Source: Bacillota bacterium
Lineage (GTDB): Bacteria > Bacillota > Clostridia > Peptostreptococcales > Anaerovoracaceae
Assembly: GCA_029266295.1 (NCBI GenBank)
Contig: JAQSXD010000002.1
Span: 1 to 32,372, forward strand
Reading direction: 5' to 3'
Length of the DNA: 32,372 nucleotides
Shown: positions 1 through 8,925 of the stretch, piece by piece
Position numbering within the stretch: position 1 is the first letter of the stretch
Layout: the number at the start of each line of letters is the position of its first letter
The notes under the pieces: model-generated
Told to the model about the DNA's origin: nothing
What the model saw: only the letters and a program-made list of their open reading frames with translations
Database searches by the model: none
Program-made: the position numbers and the translations under genes

Positions 1-1
1 T

Positions 2-97
2 GATCAGGAGGCATTTAGCCGTTTTAGCATAGACCTGGTTATTAAACCATTAAAAAAGAGCAGATCGATACTGGCCACCAGAAAAGGAACGGTCTAA
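2..97 (+). CDS. C-terminal fragment of an unidentified CDS truncated by the left window edge (…DQEAFSRFSIDLVIKPLKKSRSILATRKGTV*)
   Basis: Frame from nt 2 is open to the window start and ends at TAA 95-97; shorter than the ORF-track cutoff. Product not recognised. Confidence 0.45.
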   Translation, partial: DQEAFSRFSIDLVIKPLKKSRSILATRKGTV

Positions 98-112
98 TAC
101 CATTTTAAAATA

Positions 113-167
113 ACATCATAGTAACAATATCACAAACAGATAAGTACATCACAGTAAAAATATCACA
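113..167. repeat. Two near-identical 22-bp direct repeats (ACATCA[T/C]AGTAA[C/A]AATATCACA) upstream of the MATE gene
   Basis: Copies at 113-134 and 146-167 differ at 2 of 22 positions, 33 bp apart; a partial CATAGTAA copy lies at 176-183. Confidence 0.7.
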
Positions 168-222
168 GTTAACAGCATAGTAATAGAAAATCATATGAGT
201 GCAAAACAGGAGGCTTTTATAT

Positions 223-1668
223 ATGAAGGAAACTGAACAACAAATAATAAAGAAAAATTCTGAAATGAAGGAATCAAAAACATTGGAATCTGCCCAAACC
301 AAAAAGGAAATGGGAGCAAACCGAATGGGGGAACTTCCGGTAGGGAAGTTGCTGCTTGAATTTTCCGTACCTGCTATTATTGCAATGATAGCAAACGCCT
401 TATATAACGTAATCGATAGTATTTTTGTAGGCAGAGGCGTAGGCTCACTTGCCCTGACCGCTGTGACCATAGCATTTCCCATCATGATCATCTTAATGGC
501 TTTTGCTATGCTCATCGGCATTGGAGCTACCGCAATGATTTCGTTGAAATTGGGTCAGCAGAAAAAGGACGACGCGGAACGAATTTTGGGGACTGCGTTT
601 GCTTCCTCTGTTGTCATGGGAGTTACGCTTACCGTAATCTTCCTGATCATTTTGGATCCACTTTTGCTTTTTCTTGGAGCAACACCGGACGTATTCCTAT
701 ATGCAAAACAGTTTAGTACCGTAATTCTGATTGGTGCGGTCTTCCAGTTCCTATCCTTTGGGCTGAACAATATCATTCGGGCAGAGGGGAATCCGGTTAT
801 CTCCATGGCAACCATGCTGTTTTCAGCAGGAATGAACTGCCTGCTGAACCCACTGTTTATCTTTGTATTTCACTGGGGAGTCATCGGCTCTGCACTGGCC
901 ACAGTTACCACTCAGATATTGGTTTCGGCATATATCATCTACCACTTTACCATTGGAAAAAGCAATCTTAAGCTTCACAGGAAATACTTCAGATTAGCAC
1001 CGGATTTGATGGGGAAGATTGCTTCCATCGGCTTGTCTCCGTTCCTGCTTCAGCTTGCAGCAAGTGTGACCCTGTTTATTTTTAACAGTCATTTGCTGGA
1101 ATATGGCGGAGAAATGGCAGTTGCCGCAATGGGCGTCATCAACCGGACGGCGATGATGCTGCTCATGCCGATTTTTGGAATCAATCAGGGTGCTCAGCCG
1201 ATTATCGGCTATAATTACGGTGCAAAGAAATATGACCGCGTCAAAAAGACGCTGAGACTGGCGGCCATAGCTGCAACAGCTATCTGTATTTTTGGCTTTG
1301 CTCTTTCAGAGCTGTTCAGCCCTCAGATTATCGGGCTGTTCAACAAAGAACAAGAACTGATTGATATCGGAACAAGAGGAATTAGAATTTTTATGCTGAT
1401 GGTACCTTTGGTGGGAGTTCAGATCGTAATCACAAACTATTTCCAGGCTGTAGGAAAGGCACCGAAGGCAATCCTGCTGAGCCTGACAAGACAGGTCTTG
1501 TTTTTAATCCCTTTGATCCTGATTCTCCCCTCCTTCTTCGGACTGGACGGTATCTGGATGGCGGGTCCGATCTCAGATTTTTCATCATCCATGTTGGCCA
1601 TCGTCCTACTGATAAAAGAGTTCCGCTATCTGCAGGATAAGCATGATAAGGGTAGTTCGCTGCGATAG
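223..1668 (+). CDS. MATE family multidrug/Na+ efflux transporter
   Basis: Multi-TM protein with MATE-type sequence (GKLLLEFSVPAIIAMIANALYNVIDSIFVGRG; NQGAQPIIGYNYGAKKYDRV). The track's GTG start at 199 is probably wrong: AGGAGG at 208-213 precedes ATG 223. Confidence 0.93.
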   Translation: MKETEQQIIKKNSEMKESKTLESAQTKKEMGANRMGELPVGKLLLEFSVPAIIAMIANALYNVIDSIFVGRGVGSLALTAVTIAFPIMIILMAFAMLIGIGATAMISLKLGQQKKDDAERILGTAFASSVVMGVTLTVIFLIILDPLLLFLGATPDVFLYAKQFSTVILIGAVFQFLSFGLNNIIRAEGNPVISMATMLFSAGMNCLLNPLFIFVFHWGVIGSALATVTTQILVSAYIIYHFTIGKSNLKLHRKYFRLAPDLMGKIASIGLSPFLLQLAASVTLFIFNSHLLEYGGEMAVAAMGVINRTAMMLLMPIFGINQGAQPIIGYNYGAKKYDRVKKTLRLAAIAATAICIFGFALSELFSPQIIGLFNKEQELIDIGTRGIRIFMLMVPLVGVQIVITNYFQAVGKAPKAILLSLTRQVLFLIPLILILPSFFGLDGIWMAGPISDFSSSMLAIVLLIKEFRYLQDKHDKGSSLR

Positions 1669-1682
1669 CGGAGGACCCTTTC
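1648..1682 (+). terminator. Hairpin overlapping the MATE stop codon; possible terminator
   Basis: AAGGGT…CGCT…AGCG…ACCCTT imperfect stem; weak T-tract. Confidence 0.4.
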
Positions 1683-1684
1683 GC

Positions 1685-2785
1685 TTAACGAAGATTCTCA
1701 TTGAGAAAGAATAAGAGCACATTGGTTCTGTCCTGGCTTAGCTCCCAGATCATCGCGCCACCCATGCCGATCGATTTTAAATAATCTGTTTTGTATCGAA
1801 TGGATTCAGGGTCGTCGTAGCTGATGAAAACCGAGCCGTCAAAGAGCCAGGGCACAAGGGACTGGGGATGAAAAAAATAGGTGAAAAGAGCATTGTTGGC
1901 GTAGTTTGCCATAATTTGATCGTAACTAATAGAGTTTGCGCCGAAAAACGGCTGATACAAACCATAATTGAAATTGTTGACAGAAGCGTAGAGATAACCA
2001 TAGAAGGGAATTCCCATCATCAACTTGTTCATGGGAAATCCGCCAAGCTCCCACGTTTCGATTCCCGCAGCCACACTCCATTTATACTGGGGTGAGATAT
2101 CGTTGTTTTCAAACAGTGGTGCATTGAAGTCGGTGTAAGTGTCCCAAGTGCCATGAATGTCATAAGACATGATGCATGCATAATCAAGATAGGGATGAAT
2201 TCGTGACAATTCTACATTGTTTGCATAAAAAGCACCGTTTCCGCCAGCGATGGTAAGCAGATATGTAGTCTGATCAGCAGCACCTTGCTCATCAAGCCGC
2301 TCTCTCATCTTCTGCAGCAGCAGCGTAAAATTCTCTTTGTCTTCCGGTCTTCTAACATTGGTGGGAAGACCTCCGCTGACGGGATACTCCCAGTCCAGAT
2401 CTACCCCATCAAATCCATATTTTTTTATGAATTCAATACAGCTGTCTGCAAAGATCGTGCGTGATTCCTCCGTAAGCGCTACGTCGGAAAATCTTCCGGA
2501 CCAAGTCCAGCCGCCAACGGAGATCAATGTTTTCAGGTCGGGGTTCATCCGTTTTAAATCATTGAGTTGGCTGAAGTTAAAGGGATCAAGATTGGGATAA
2601 CCAAGGGTGATGGTCAGCTCCGGGCTGATATTGGCAAATGCGTAATTAATATGGGTGAGTTTTGTTGCATCGATTTGAGATGGAGTATAGCCGGTATTGA
2701 CTGACCAGGCCGTGTAATAACCAATCAGTCTTCTTCCGGAAGGCAGCACTGACGGAGTGCGGGCAGCCTCTACATTTCTTAGCAT
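1685..2785 (-). CDS. GH18 (chitinase-like) glycoside hydrolase paralog without signal peptide
   Basis: GYYTAWS…[15 protein letters not shown] contains the GH18 DxxDxDxE motif; closely similar to the next gene. Likely start ATG 2785 (GGAAG upstream); the track start is 2836. No hydrophobic N-terminal segment. Confidence 0.85.
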   Translation of the reverse strand: MLRNVEAARTPSVLPSGRRLIGYYTAWSVNTGYTPSQIDATKLTHINYAFANISPELTITLGYPNLDPFNFSQLNDLKRMNPDLKTLISVGGWTWSGRFSDVALTEESRTIFADSCIEFIKKYGFDGVDLDWEYPVSGGLPTNVRRPEDKENFTLLLQKMRERLDEQGAADQTTYLLTIAGGNGAFYANNVELSRIHPYLDYACIMSYDIHGTWDTYTDFNAPLFENNDISPQYKWSVAAGIETWELGGFPMNKLMMGIPFYGYLYASVNNFNYGLYQPFFGANSISYDQIMANYANNALFTYFFHPQSLVPWLFDGSVFISYDDPESIRYKTDYLKSIGMGGAMIWELSQDRTNVLLFFLNENLR

Positions 2786-2865
2786 GTTCCATAACTTCCT
2801 TTCACATAGTGATTGGCGCCAGTCAGACATTACCAAAAGGATGTGATGTCAACCGAAGCTATGTA

Positions 2866-2893
2866 TATCATATGCGCCGTTGTAATCTGTGGT
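2866..2893 (-). promoter_or_regulatory. Candidate SigmaK-like promoter (AC-N17-CATATGATA)
   Basis: Minus strand reads AC, 17 nt, then CATATGATA, fitting the known AC-N16/17-CATAnnnTA consensus; located between the two GH18 genes. Confidence 0.4.
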
Positions 2894-2910
2894 GAGCTCT
2901 GCAATGATAC

Positions 2911-4059
2911 TCATTTGAATCCTTCCTGAAGTGCATTGAGAAGATCCCCATTCTTATCATGACGAAGCTCCCAGATCATAGCACCTGCCAGCCTCTTAGA
3001 TTTAATATATTGCAATTTGTGGAAGATAGATTCCTTGTCTTCGTATGAGATGAAGTCGGAACCATTCCAAAGCCAGGGAACTTTTGCCTGAGGATGAAAA
3101 AATCGTCGGTAATCGGGATTTGTAACGTAATCTTCGGTGATTTTTTTATAGCTTAGGGCCTTTGCTTTGGAAAAAGTCTGATACAGGCCGTCATTTCTGC
3201 TGCCGGTGGTCGAATAGTGATATCCGTAAAACGGAATTCCAGCCACAAGCTTTTCCGCAGGAAAAGAGGCATTGATCCAACCGTTTACTCCTGTATCGAA
3301 GCTGGCCTGATCTTGGGGGGATGATTTGCCGCTTATGTATAGTGGGGAATGAAAATCGGTATATTTGTCCCAAGGTCCGTGAAAATCATAGGTCATAATT
3401 ACAGCAAAATCCAGATACTTGTGAATCAGGGACAGTTCTGTATTCTTTATGTAAGAAGTGCCGGCCCCTCCGGCAATGGTTAATAGATATTGCTTTTCAT
3501 CAGCAGCACCCTGTTGATCCAGGGCTTCCCTGAGGGTCTTGAGCAAAAGGGTGAAGTTTTTCTTGTCGTCAGGCCGGGTCTTGTTAGATGTAAGCCCGCC
3601 AGCAACCGGGTATTCCCAGTCCAGATCAATTCCATCAAACCCAAACTGTTTCATAAAAGTGATGCAGCTTTCTGCGAATACTTGTCTGTTTTTTTCTGTC
3701 AATGCTGCGTCGGAAAATCTGCCTGACCAAGTCCAACCGCCAATGGAAATGAGGGTTTTTAATTGAGGGTTCTTCTGCTTCAATTGTTGTAATAACTTGA
3801 AATTTTCTGGATCTTTATCCGGATAGCCCATTCGAACACGAAGATCAGGTCCAATTTCCGCAAAAGCGTAGCTGATATGGGTCAGCTTGGAGGCCTGGAT
3901 GTGTTCCGGGGTATATCCGGAATAAGCAGACCAGGCCGTATAGTAGCCTGCCAGTATGGGCTCTGCCAGTTGGGGCTCTGCTGCTAAGGCATCTTGGCTG
4001 AAAAAGCCTGTGCTTAAAAACAGAACCAAGGATAGTACCACAATATTTTTTACGTTCAT
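2911..4059 (-). CDS. Secreted GH18 (chitinase-like) glycoside hydrolase
   Basis: Signal peptide MNVKNIVVLSLVLFLSTGFFSQDALAAEP after [22 protein letters not shown]. The track start (4149) is too long; ATG 4059 fits the SD and signal peptide. Confidence 0.88.
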   Translation of the reverse strand: MNVKNIVVLSLVLFLSTGFFSQDALAAEPQLAEPILAGYYTAWSAYSGYTPEHIQASKLTHISYAFAEIGPDLRVRMGYPDKDPENFKLLQQLKQKNPQLKTLISIGGWTWSGRFSDAALTEKNRQVFAESCITFMKQFGFDGIDLDWEYPVAGGLTSNKTRPDDKKNFTLLLKTLREALDQQGAADEKQYLLTIAGGAGTSYIKNTELSLIHKYLDFAVIMTYDFHGPWDKYTDFHSPLYISGKSSPQDQASFDTGVNGWINASFPAEKLVAGIPFYGYHYSTTGSRNDGLYQTFSKAKALSYKKITEDYVTNPDYRRFFHPQAKVPWLWNGSDFISYEDKESIFHKLQYIKSKRLAGAMIWELRHDKNGDLLNALQEGFK

Positions 4060-4098
4060 CAAAGCAGCCTCCAATATACAATCGGGTTTGATGAGGCA

Positions 4099-4104
4099 AG
4101 TATA
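4099..4104 (-). promoter_or_regulatory. Candidate extended -10 (TGC-TATACT) for the secreted GH18 gene
   Basis: Minus strand reads TGTGCTATACT about 40 nt upstream of ATG 4059; no good -35. Confidence 0.4.
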
Positions 4105-4155
4105 GCACACCGTATCCTCTTTGCGCATTGGTAATTCATGGAGCTGCAAGCTGAA

Positions 4156-4179
4156 AACCCTCTGATCGGAAGGAGGGTT
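4156..4179 (-). terminator. Hairpin downstream of the GGDEF gene
   Basis: Minus strand AACCCTC-N10-GAGGGTTTTC; 7-bp arms followed by a short T run. Confidence 0.45.
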
Positions 4180-4230
4180 AATCAGGCTGTTGATCGATCA
4201 AGGTATCAGATTGATAAGATGTTCAGAAGT

Positions 4231-5599
4231 TCATTTGGACGTACTTGTCCTATTTCTTCCGCTTTTTTTTGCATGATGCAGGGAGGATGAAACTCCTTGG
4301 AGCAAGCGTTCGGTATTTAGACTGCTGTCGTTGCTGTAGACCGTATTAATTCCGATGCTGACCGTGATCCTTATGGTTTCGCCATTTGCCCAGAAGACAA
4401 GGTTTTCTGTGAATTTCCTAATGTTTTCCGCTACAAAATAAGCGTTATCTTCCGTTGCTTCCGGCAGAATTACGAGAAATTCTTCCCCGCCATAGCGACC
4501 GAACAGATCTGTTTTTCTCACTTTTTCCATGCAGGCTCCTGCAAGGATCTTCAGCACCTCATCCCCAGCCTGGTGACCATACTGGTCGTTGACCTGTTTA
4601 AAATGATCGATATCAATTAAAAGGATCGAAAGACAGCCGCCACAGCGCTTCAATCGCTGAAGTTCCTTCTCCAATTCCTCAATTAATCTCCTTCGATTGT
4701 AAACCTCGGTGAGGCTGTCATGGCTTTCGATGTCGTGTAATACTCGAATCATCTCCTTCTGTCCAGTAATATCTTGAATGAAGTAGACGGAACCAAGGCT
4801 TTCACTTCCTTCCGTAAGGACCGTTTTTCGAAATGCATAATATACGCTTTCTCTGTTGCGGATTAACTTTAGCTCAAACTCCGGTTTTTTCTGCTCTACT
4901 ATTTTTTTCCCTTCCGGAAAGATTGTGATATCAATCCCGATTCGGCTAAAGTCCAGCCAGCTAAATATTTCTTTGCAGGCAAGATTAAAGTCAACCAGGC
5001 GATTTCTTCTGTCAAGAACCAATATCCCTTCATTAATCTCCAGAAAAACTACCTCCTTCATGATTTCCTGAAACTCAAGAAAACCGTAACGGAAGATTGC
5101 GATATAAAAGAATATACCTGAAACACAAAGTCCGAAGGGGGTAAGATCTAGATTTAGGGGCGAACCGCCGGAAAGATAAACCTTTTTCCAGGATGGGAAG
5201 AAGGGAGCCTTTGTAGCTGATAAAATCAATTGAGGTATAGAGAAGATGGTGGATATCATTTGTAACACCCAAAAATAACGTAAGAAAAGGAATGATCATG
5301 AAGAGAAGTGCAATGTGGAGGGGTGCAGACTGACGATGCCGAAATTTATAGGCGAACAGCAACCAAAATTCAGACATAAATGGAGCACCGAAAAATTCCA
5401 TCGTTAGGAAGAACATAAACTGCTCTGGAGTATGGGCTTGCAGCTCAAGCGCATAACCTGTTATGTAGATGGCTATGGCCAGACACAGGAAAGTAAAGGG
5501 AATCGCGAGACTGTTCCTTTTTTTATTCAGGGAGTATAGAAAAAGAATAAAAAAGGATAAGCCAAAACAAAGCAGCAAAATGGAAATAACATTGATCAA
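4231..5599 (-). pseudogene. 7TM(HK-type N-terminal)-PAS-GGDEF diguanylate cyclase interrupted by internal deletion plus frameshift
   Basis: ORF 5075-5599 (TTG start, SD AAGGAAGG) encodes the first part of the 7TM region (…NDIHHLLYTSIDFISYKGSLLPILEKG). ORF 4231-5268, in another frame, resumes at YLSGGSPLNLDLTPFGLCVSG…FRYGFL, then PAS and RYGGEEF. The middle of the 7TM domain is missing. Confidence 0.75.
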
Positions 5600-5703
5600 G
5601 CCGTTACCTTCCTTCTGTGATAGCGATCATCTGCGGCAGAATTCTGAACAACACTGGAATGATATGCTATTTATAACATAAAATATCATCGATGTAAACA
5701 AGT

Positions 5704-6255
5704 CTATTCTGATTCGGAATTAAAGCGCTGCAACTGCTTTCGAACCTTGCGGGCCCAGTCCAGTTCACTTTGGAAGGTAGACATCAGATTTACAGCAACC
5801 ATATTCCATAGAAAGGTTTCTCTGGGAGAGCGATTGGGCCAATCCTTCTCTCTGTCATATTTTTCTTTCTGAAGGGTAAGCTGCGTTTCGATCGTTTTCT
5901 CATAGTCTGACAACAGCTGTTCTAGCTCTTGATTACTGAGCATATCCGACCAAGCCAGCTGGATCAAAAAAGGCTTTTTTACTTCGGGGGCTTCGGTTCC
6001 GGACAAGATCCAGGTCTTTAATGCGCTAATCCCCTTTTTTGTCAGAGCATATACCTTTTTGGACGGCGCTCCGTCTTGATGAATGGTTTCTCCTGATATC
6101 AGGTCTTCTTTCTGAAGCTGCATCAGGGATTTATAAATTTGATTGTTGTTGCCAGACCAGTAAAGGTAAGGAGACTCCTCGAAAACCTTTTTCAGGTCAT
6201 AGCCGGTAGAAGGCTTCCAGCTCAACAGACCTAGGATCGCATATTGTATGGACAT
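5704..6255 (-). CDS. PadR family transcriptional regulator
   Basis: MSIQYAILGLLSWKPSTGYDLKKVFEES…YKSLMQLQKEDLI…KKVYALTKKG is PadR wHTH plus Vir-like C-terminal region. Confidence 0.88.
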   Translation of the reverse strand: MSIQYAILGLLSWKPSTGYDLKKVFEESPYLYWSGNNNQIYKSLMQLQKEDLISGETIHQDGAPSKKVYALTKKGISALKTWILSGTEAPEVKKPFLIQLAWSDMLSNQELEQLLSDYEKTIETQLTLQKEKYDREKDWPNRSPRETFLWNMVAVNLMSTFQSELDWARKVRKQLQRFNSESE

Positions 6256-6334
6256 GGTATCACTCCTTTTGCTAATGTTAGCAGAATGTACTCAATATGG
6301 TTACATACGAGCGGATAGCTATAGTTGGTTAATA

Positions 6335-6354
6335 ATATGATAAATATATCATAT
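6335..6354. promoter_or_regulatory. Inverted repeat ATATGAT-N6-ATCATAT in the padR/tetR intergenic region
   Basis: Perfect 7-bp arms; possible regulator operator. Confidence 0.35.
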
Positions 6355-6424
6355 GTTATATGAGAAGTCAAATAAGAAGAGGACAAGTCGAAACCTTGAA
6401 TTTAGGGTGGATGAACTTTTTTGT

Positions 6425-6453
6425 TTGACAATACGACGATTGTGTCGTAAAAT
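6425..6453 (+). promoter_or_regulatory. tetR promoter (TTGACA-17-TAAAAT) with palindromic operator TACGAC-N6-GTCGTA (6432-6449) in the spacer
   Basis: -35 at 6425-6430 and -10 at 6448-6453; the palindrome fills the spacer. A related site GACATTTGTGTC lies at 6466-6477. Confidence 0.7.
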
Positions 6454-6540
6454 TTTATAAAAAGAGACATTTGTGTCGCGACGCTAAAACCTACTAATTT
6501 TCAGATAGACAAATCGTATAAGACAAAGAAGGAGATTGAT

Positions 6541-7122
6541 ATGGCTGAAAAAGGAGATAAAACAAGACAGTTCATCGTTACAACATCGGCGAGCTTGTTC
6601 TCGCAGAAAGGCTTTACGGCTGTAACGATGAAAGATATCTGCGAAGTCTGCAGCTTAAGCCGTGGCGGGCTATACCGTCACTTCGGATCTACGAAAGAGA
6701 TCTTTATTGAAGTTCTTGAGAGGGATGAGAACGATGCGGAGGAGAGTCTGGATCAGGCTATTGCGTTAGGCCTGTCCCCTAAAAGGCTGCTGGAAGGGTT
6801 CTTTCAGCTCCAAAGGAATGATATCGCATATAACAGAAACCGAATTGAGATGGCGATTTATGAATTTTCCATTGTCCATCCTGATCAGAAGGACTTTCTG
6901 AATGAACGGTTTCAGGCTGCTGTCAGATCTTTTTCAAAGCTGATTGAATACGGACAGCAAAAGGGAGAATGCCATGAAGGCGATCCGCGCATCATGGCAG
7001 AGCATATTGTTATTTTCTTGGAAGGTCTGAAGATGTCTTCCAAGATTATCGCCCAATCTGATGATCTGCTGGAAGAACAGTTTCAACTGCTGATTCAAAA
7101 GGTAATTCGATCGGGTAATTAG
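6541..7122 (+). CDS. TetR/AcrR family transcriptional regulator
   Basis: N-terminal HTH FIVTTSASLFSQKGFTAVTMKDICEVCSLSRGGLYRHFGSTKEIF; SD AAGGAG. Confidence 0.93.
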   Translation: MAEKGDKTRQFIVTTSASLFSQKGFTAVTMKDICEVCSLSRGGLYRHFGSTKEIFIEVLERDENDAEESLDQAIALGLSPKRLLEGFFQLQRNDIAYNRNRIEMAIYEFSIVHPDQKDFLNERFQAAVRSFSKLIEYGQQKGECHEGDPRIMAEHIVIFLEGLKMSSKIIAQSDDLLEEQFQLLIQKVIRSGN

Positions 7123-7218
7123 GGTAATCCGATAGGGAGAGTCCAGAGAATCCATCAGTTATAGTGATTGCTGATTTCAATGCACTTCAGTCGTCCTGGA
7201 TGCGATCAGTAATGGTAA

Positions 7219-7232
7219 TGATATGTTTGTAA
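7219..7232 (+). promoter_or_regulatory. Degenerate BceR-like site TGATA-TGTT-TGTAA upstream of the GNAT-bceRS genes
   Basis: One mismatch to TNACA-N4-TGTAA. Confidence 0.3.
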
Positions 7233-7285
7233 TAGCATAGTGTGGGAATAATCCATGGTTTATATAACATAACAGAGAGGTTGAA

Positions 7286-8266
7286 ATGATGCGGATTAAG
7301 CGGAACAGAACCCTGAAGGATTTCATTGATATGGAGCAAATGGAGTTGCGTTTTTATTCGGAGGAGCACGTTACGCCACATGATGAGGCATACCGCTGGT
7401 ATCTTGCAAATCCAAACACGGATATGGCGATTGAAGATGGCGAAAAGATCATTGCATTTTCAGATATCCTTCCTTTGAAAAATCAGGTGTATGAACGAAT
7501 CCTGGATGGCAGTTTTAACGATAAATATCTGACCGGTGATGATATGATAAACATCGAGAAATTGAACGAAGGCGAGCATTGCAATCTCCTACTTTCCTGC
7601 GTGGTAGTCCATGAGGACTATAGAAAAACCGAAGCCTTGAAGCTGCTGCTAGATCATCATCTGGGTTACTACCGGGAAGCGGCTGCAAAGGATGTGCACA
7701 TTGATTGGGTTTTGACCAGCAATGTCACGGAGGACGGCGAAGGATTCTCTGAGCGCATGGGATTTGAACGGATCGGTAAATCAAGTCACGGCAGCACGCT
7801 TTATCGCATCCGATTTTCTGACTTTGATCAAAGGGTAAAATTGATGAAATCCAGGTTGGAAGAACTCTTGCTTGGAAAAGAACAGGACTTACTGTCTCAC
7901 GAGTTATGTAGGGAACGAAGCAAGCTTGAAAGGCTGCTGTCTGATGATTTCTTAGAGTACGGAACGTCTGGAACGGTTTACAGCAAAAGAGACACGATTG
8001 ACGCTTTGTGCGCAATGAAGAAAAGAGATATTGAAATTCATGAGTTTGAGGTTGATTCATTGGGACCTTATGCAGCTGTGGCCCATTACACCGCTTTTGA
8101 AAAGAAGGAGAAAGAAAGAGCTTGCTGTACCTTAAGAACTTCCATCTGGCGTTTGGAGGAAGGGGAATGGAAGCTGCTGTTTCATCAGGGCACTTGCTGT
8201 AATGAGGAATCAATTACAAGGGGCAAAGAAGAGCGTTTAGGGGGATTAGAATGTATAAAATATTGA
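7286..8266 (+). CDS. GNAT-like N-acetyltransferase fused to a C-terminal SnoaL/DUF4440-like domain
   Basis: N-terminal GNAT-like segment (LLLSCVVVHEDYRKTEALKLLLDHHLGYY…GFSERMGFERIGKS); C-terminal LLSDDFLEYGTSGTVYSKRDTIDAL…TSIWRLEEGEWKLLFHQGT resembles DUF4440/SnoaL. Overlaps the response-regulator start. Confidence 0.7.
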   Translation: MMRIKRNRTLKDFIDMEQMELRFYSEEHVTPHDEAYRWYLANPNTDMAIEDGEKIIAFSDILPLKNQVYERILDGSFNDKYLTGDDMINIEKLNEGEHCNLLLSCVVVHEDYRKTEALKLLLDHHLGYYREAAAKDVHIDWVLTSNVTEDGEGFSERMGFERIGKSSHGSTLYRIRFSDFDQRVKLMKSRLEELLLGKEQDLLSHELCRERSKLERLLSDDFLEYGTSGTVYSKRDTIDALCAMKKRDIEIHEFEVDSLGPYAAVAHYTAFEKKEKERACCTLRTSIWRLEEGEWKLLFHQGTCCNEESITRGKEERLGGLECIKY

Positions 8267-8925
8267 TTGTAGAAGATGACCGTACGATCGCAGAGATTTT
8301 GGATGAGCATCTTAGAAAATGGGGCTATGAGACATCTGCTGTGGAGGATTTCAGTGAGGTTTTATCGACTTATGTCAGGTTTGAGCCCCAGCTGGTCTTG
8401 CTTGATATCAATCTGCCTTACTACGACGGATTTTACTGGTGTTCCAAAATTCGGGAATTATCGGATGTGCCGATTCTTTTTCTTTCATCGAGAGACAGTG
8501 ACGGTGATAAAATCAGAGCGATAACACAAGGCGGTGACGACTATATGGAAAAGCCTTTTTCGCTGGATCTTCTGACGGCAAAGATTTCCGCAATCTTAAG
8601 AAGGGCGTATTCTTCTTCGGATCGGACACTGAATATTCTGCAACATGGGGAGATGATTCTCAATCTGGAAAAGATGCAGGTATTATATGGTGATACATCT
8701 GTGGAACTCACAAGGAATGAAGGAAGGATTCTTTCACTATTGATGAAAAGCCAGGGAAATACAGTCTCAAGAGGGCGACTGATGCAATATCTTTGGGATG
8801 ACGAAAGTTTTGTAGATGAAAATACGCTAACGGTTAATGTCAACCGGCTGCGGAAGAAGCTGTCTGAAACAGGAATGGGCGAAACCATTAAGACACGAAA
8901 GGGTGAAGGGTACCAATTGATATGA
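8251..8925 (+). CDS. OmpR-family response regulator, BceR-like
   Basis: Receiver domain ILIVEDDRTIAEIL…LLDINLPYYDG…EKPF and winged-helix DNA-binding domain; followed by a BceS-like kinase and BceAB-like transporter. Confidence 0.9.
   Translation: MYKILIVEDDRTIAEILDEHLRKWGYETSAVEDFSEVLSTYVRFEPQLVLLDINLPYYDGFYWCSKIRELSDVPILFLSSRDSDGDKIRAITQGGDDYMEKPFSLDLLTAKISAILRRAYSSSDRTLNILQHGEMILNLEKMQVLYGDTSVELTRNEGRILSLLMKSQGNTVSRGRLMQYLWDDESFVDENTLTVNVNRLRKKLSETGMGETIKTRKGEGYQLI

Noticed and set aside
105-521. 138-aa minus-strand ORF over the MATE start region
   Set aside because: Antisense shadow of a clear coding gene; low-complexity, no recognisable domain.
7725-8213. 162-aa minus-strand ORF opposite the GNAT-SnoaL gene
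   Set aside because: Shadow ORF; Cys/Pro-rich, no domain, no SD.
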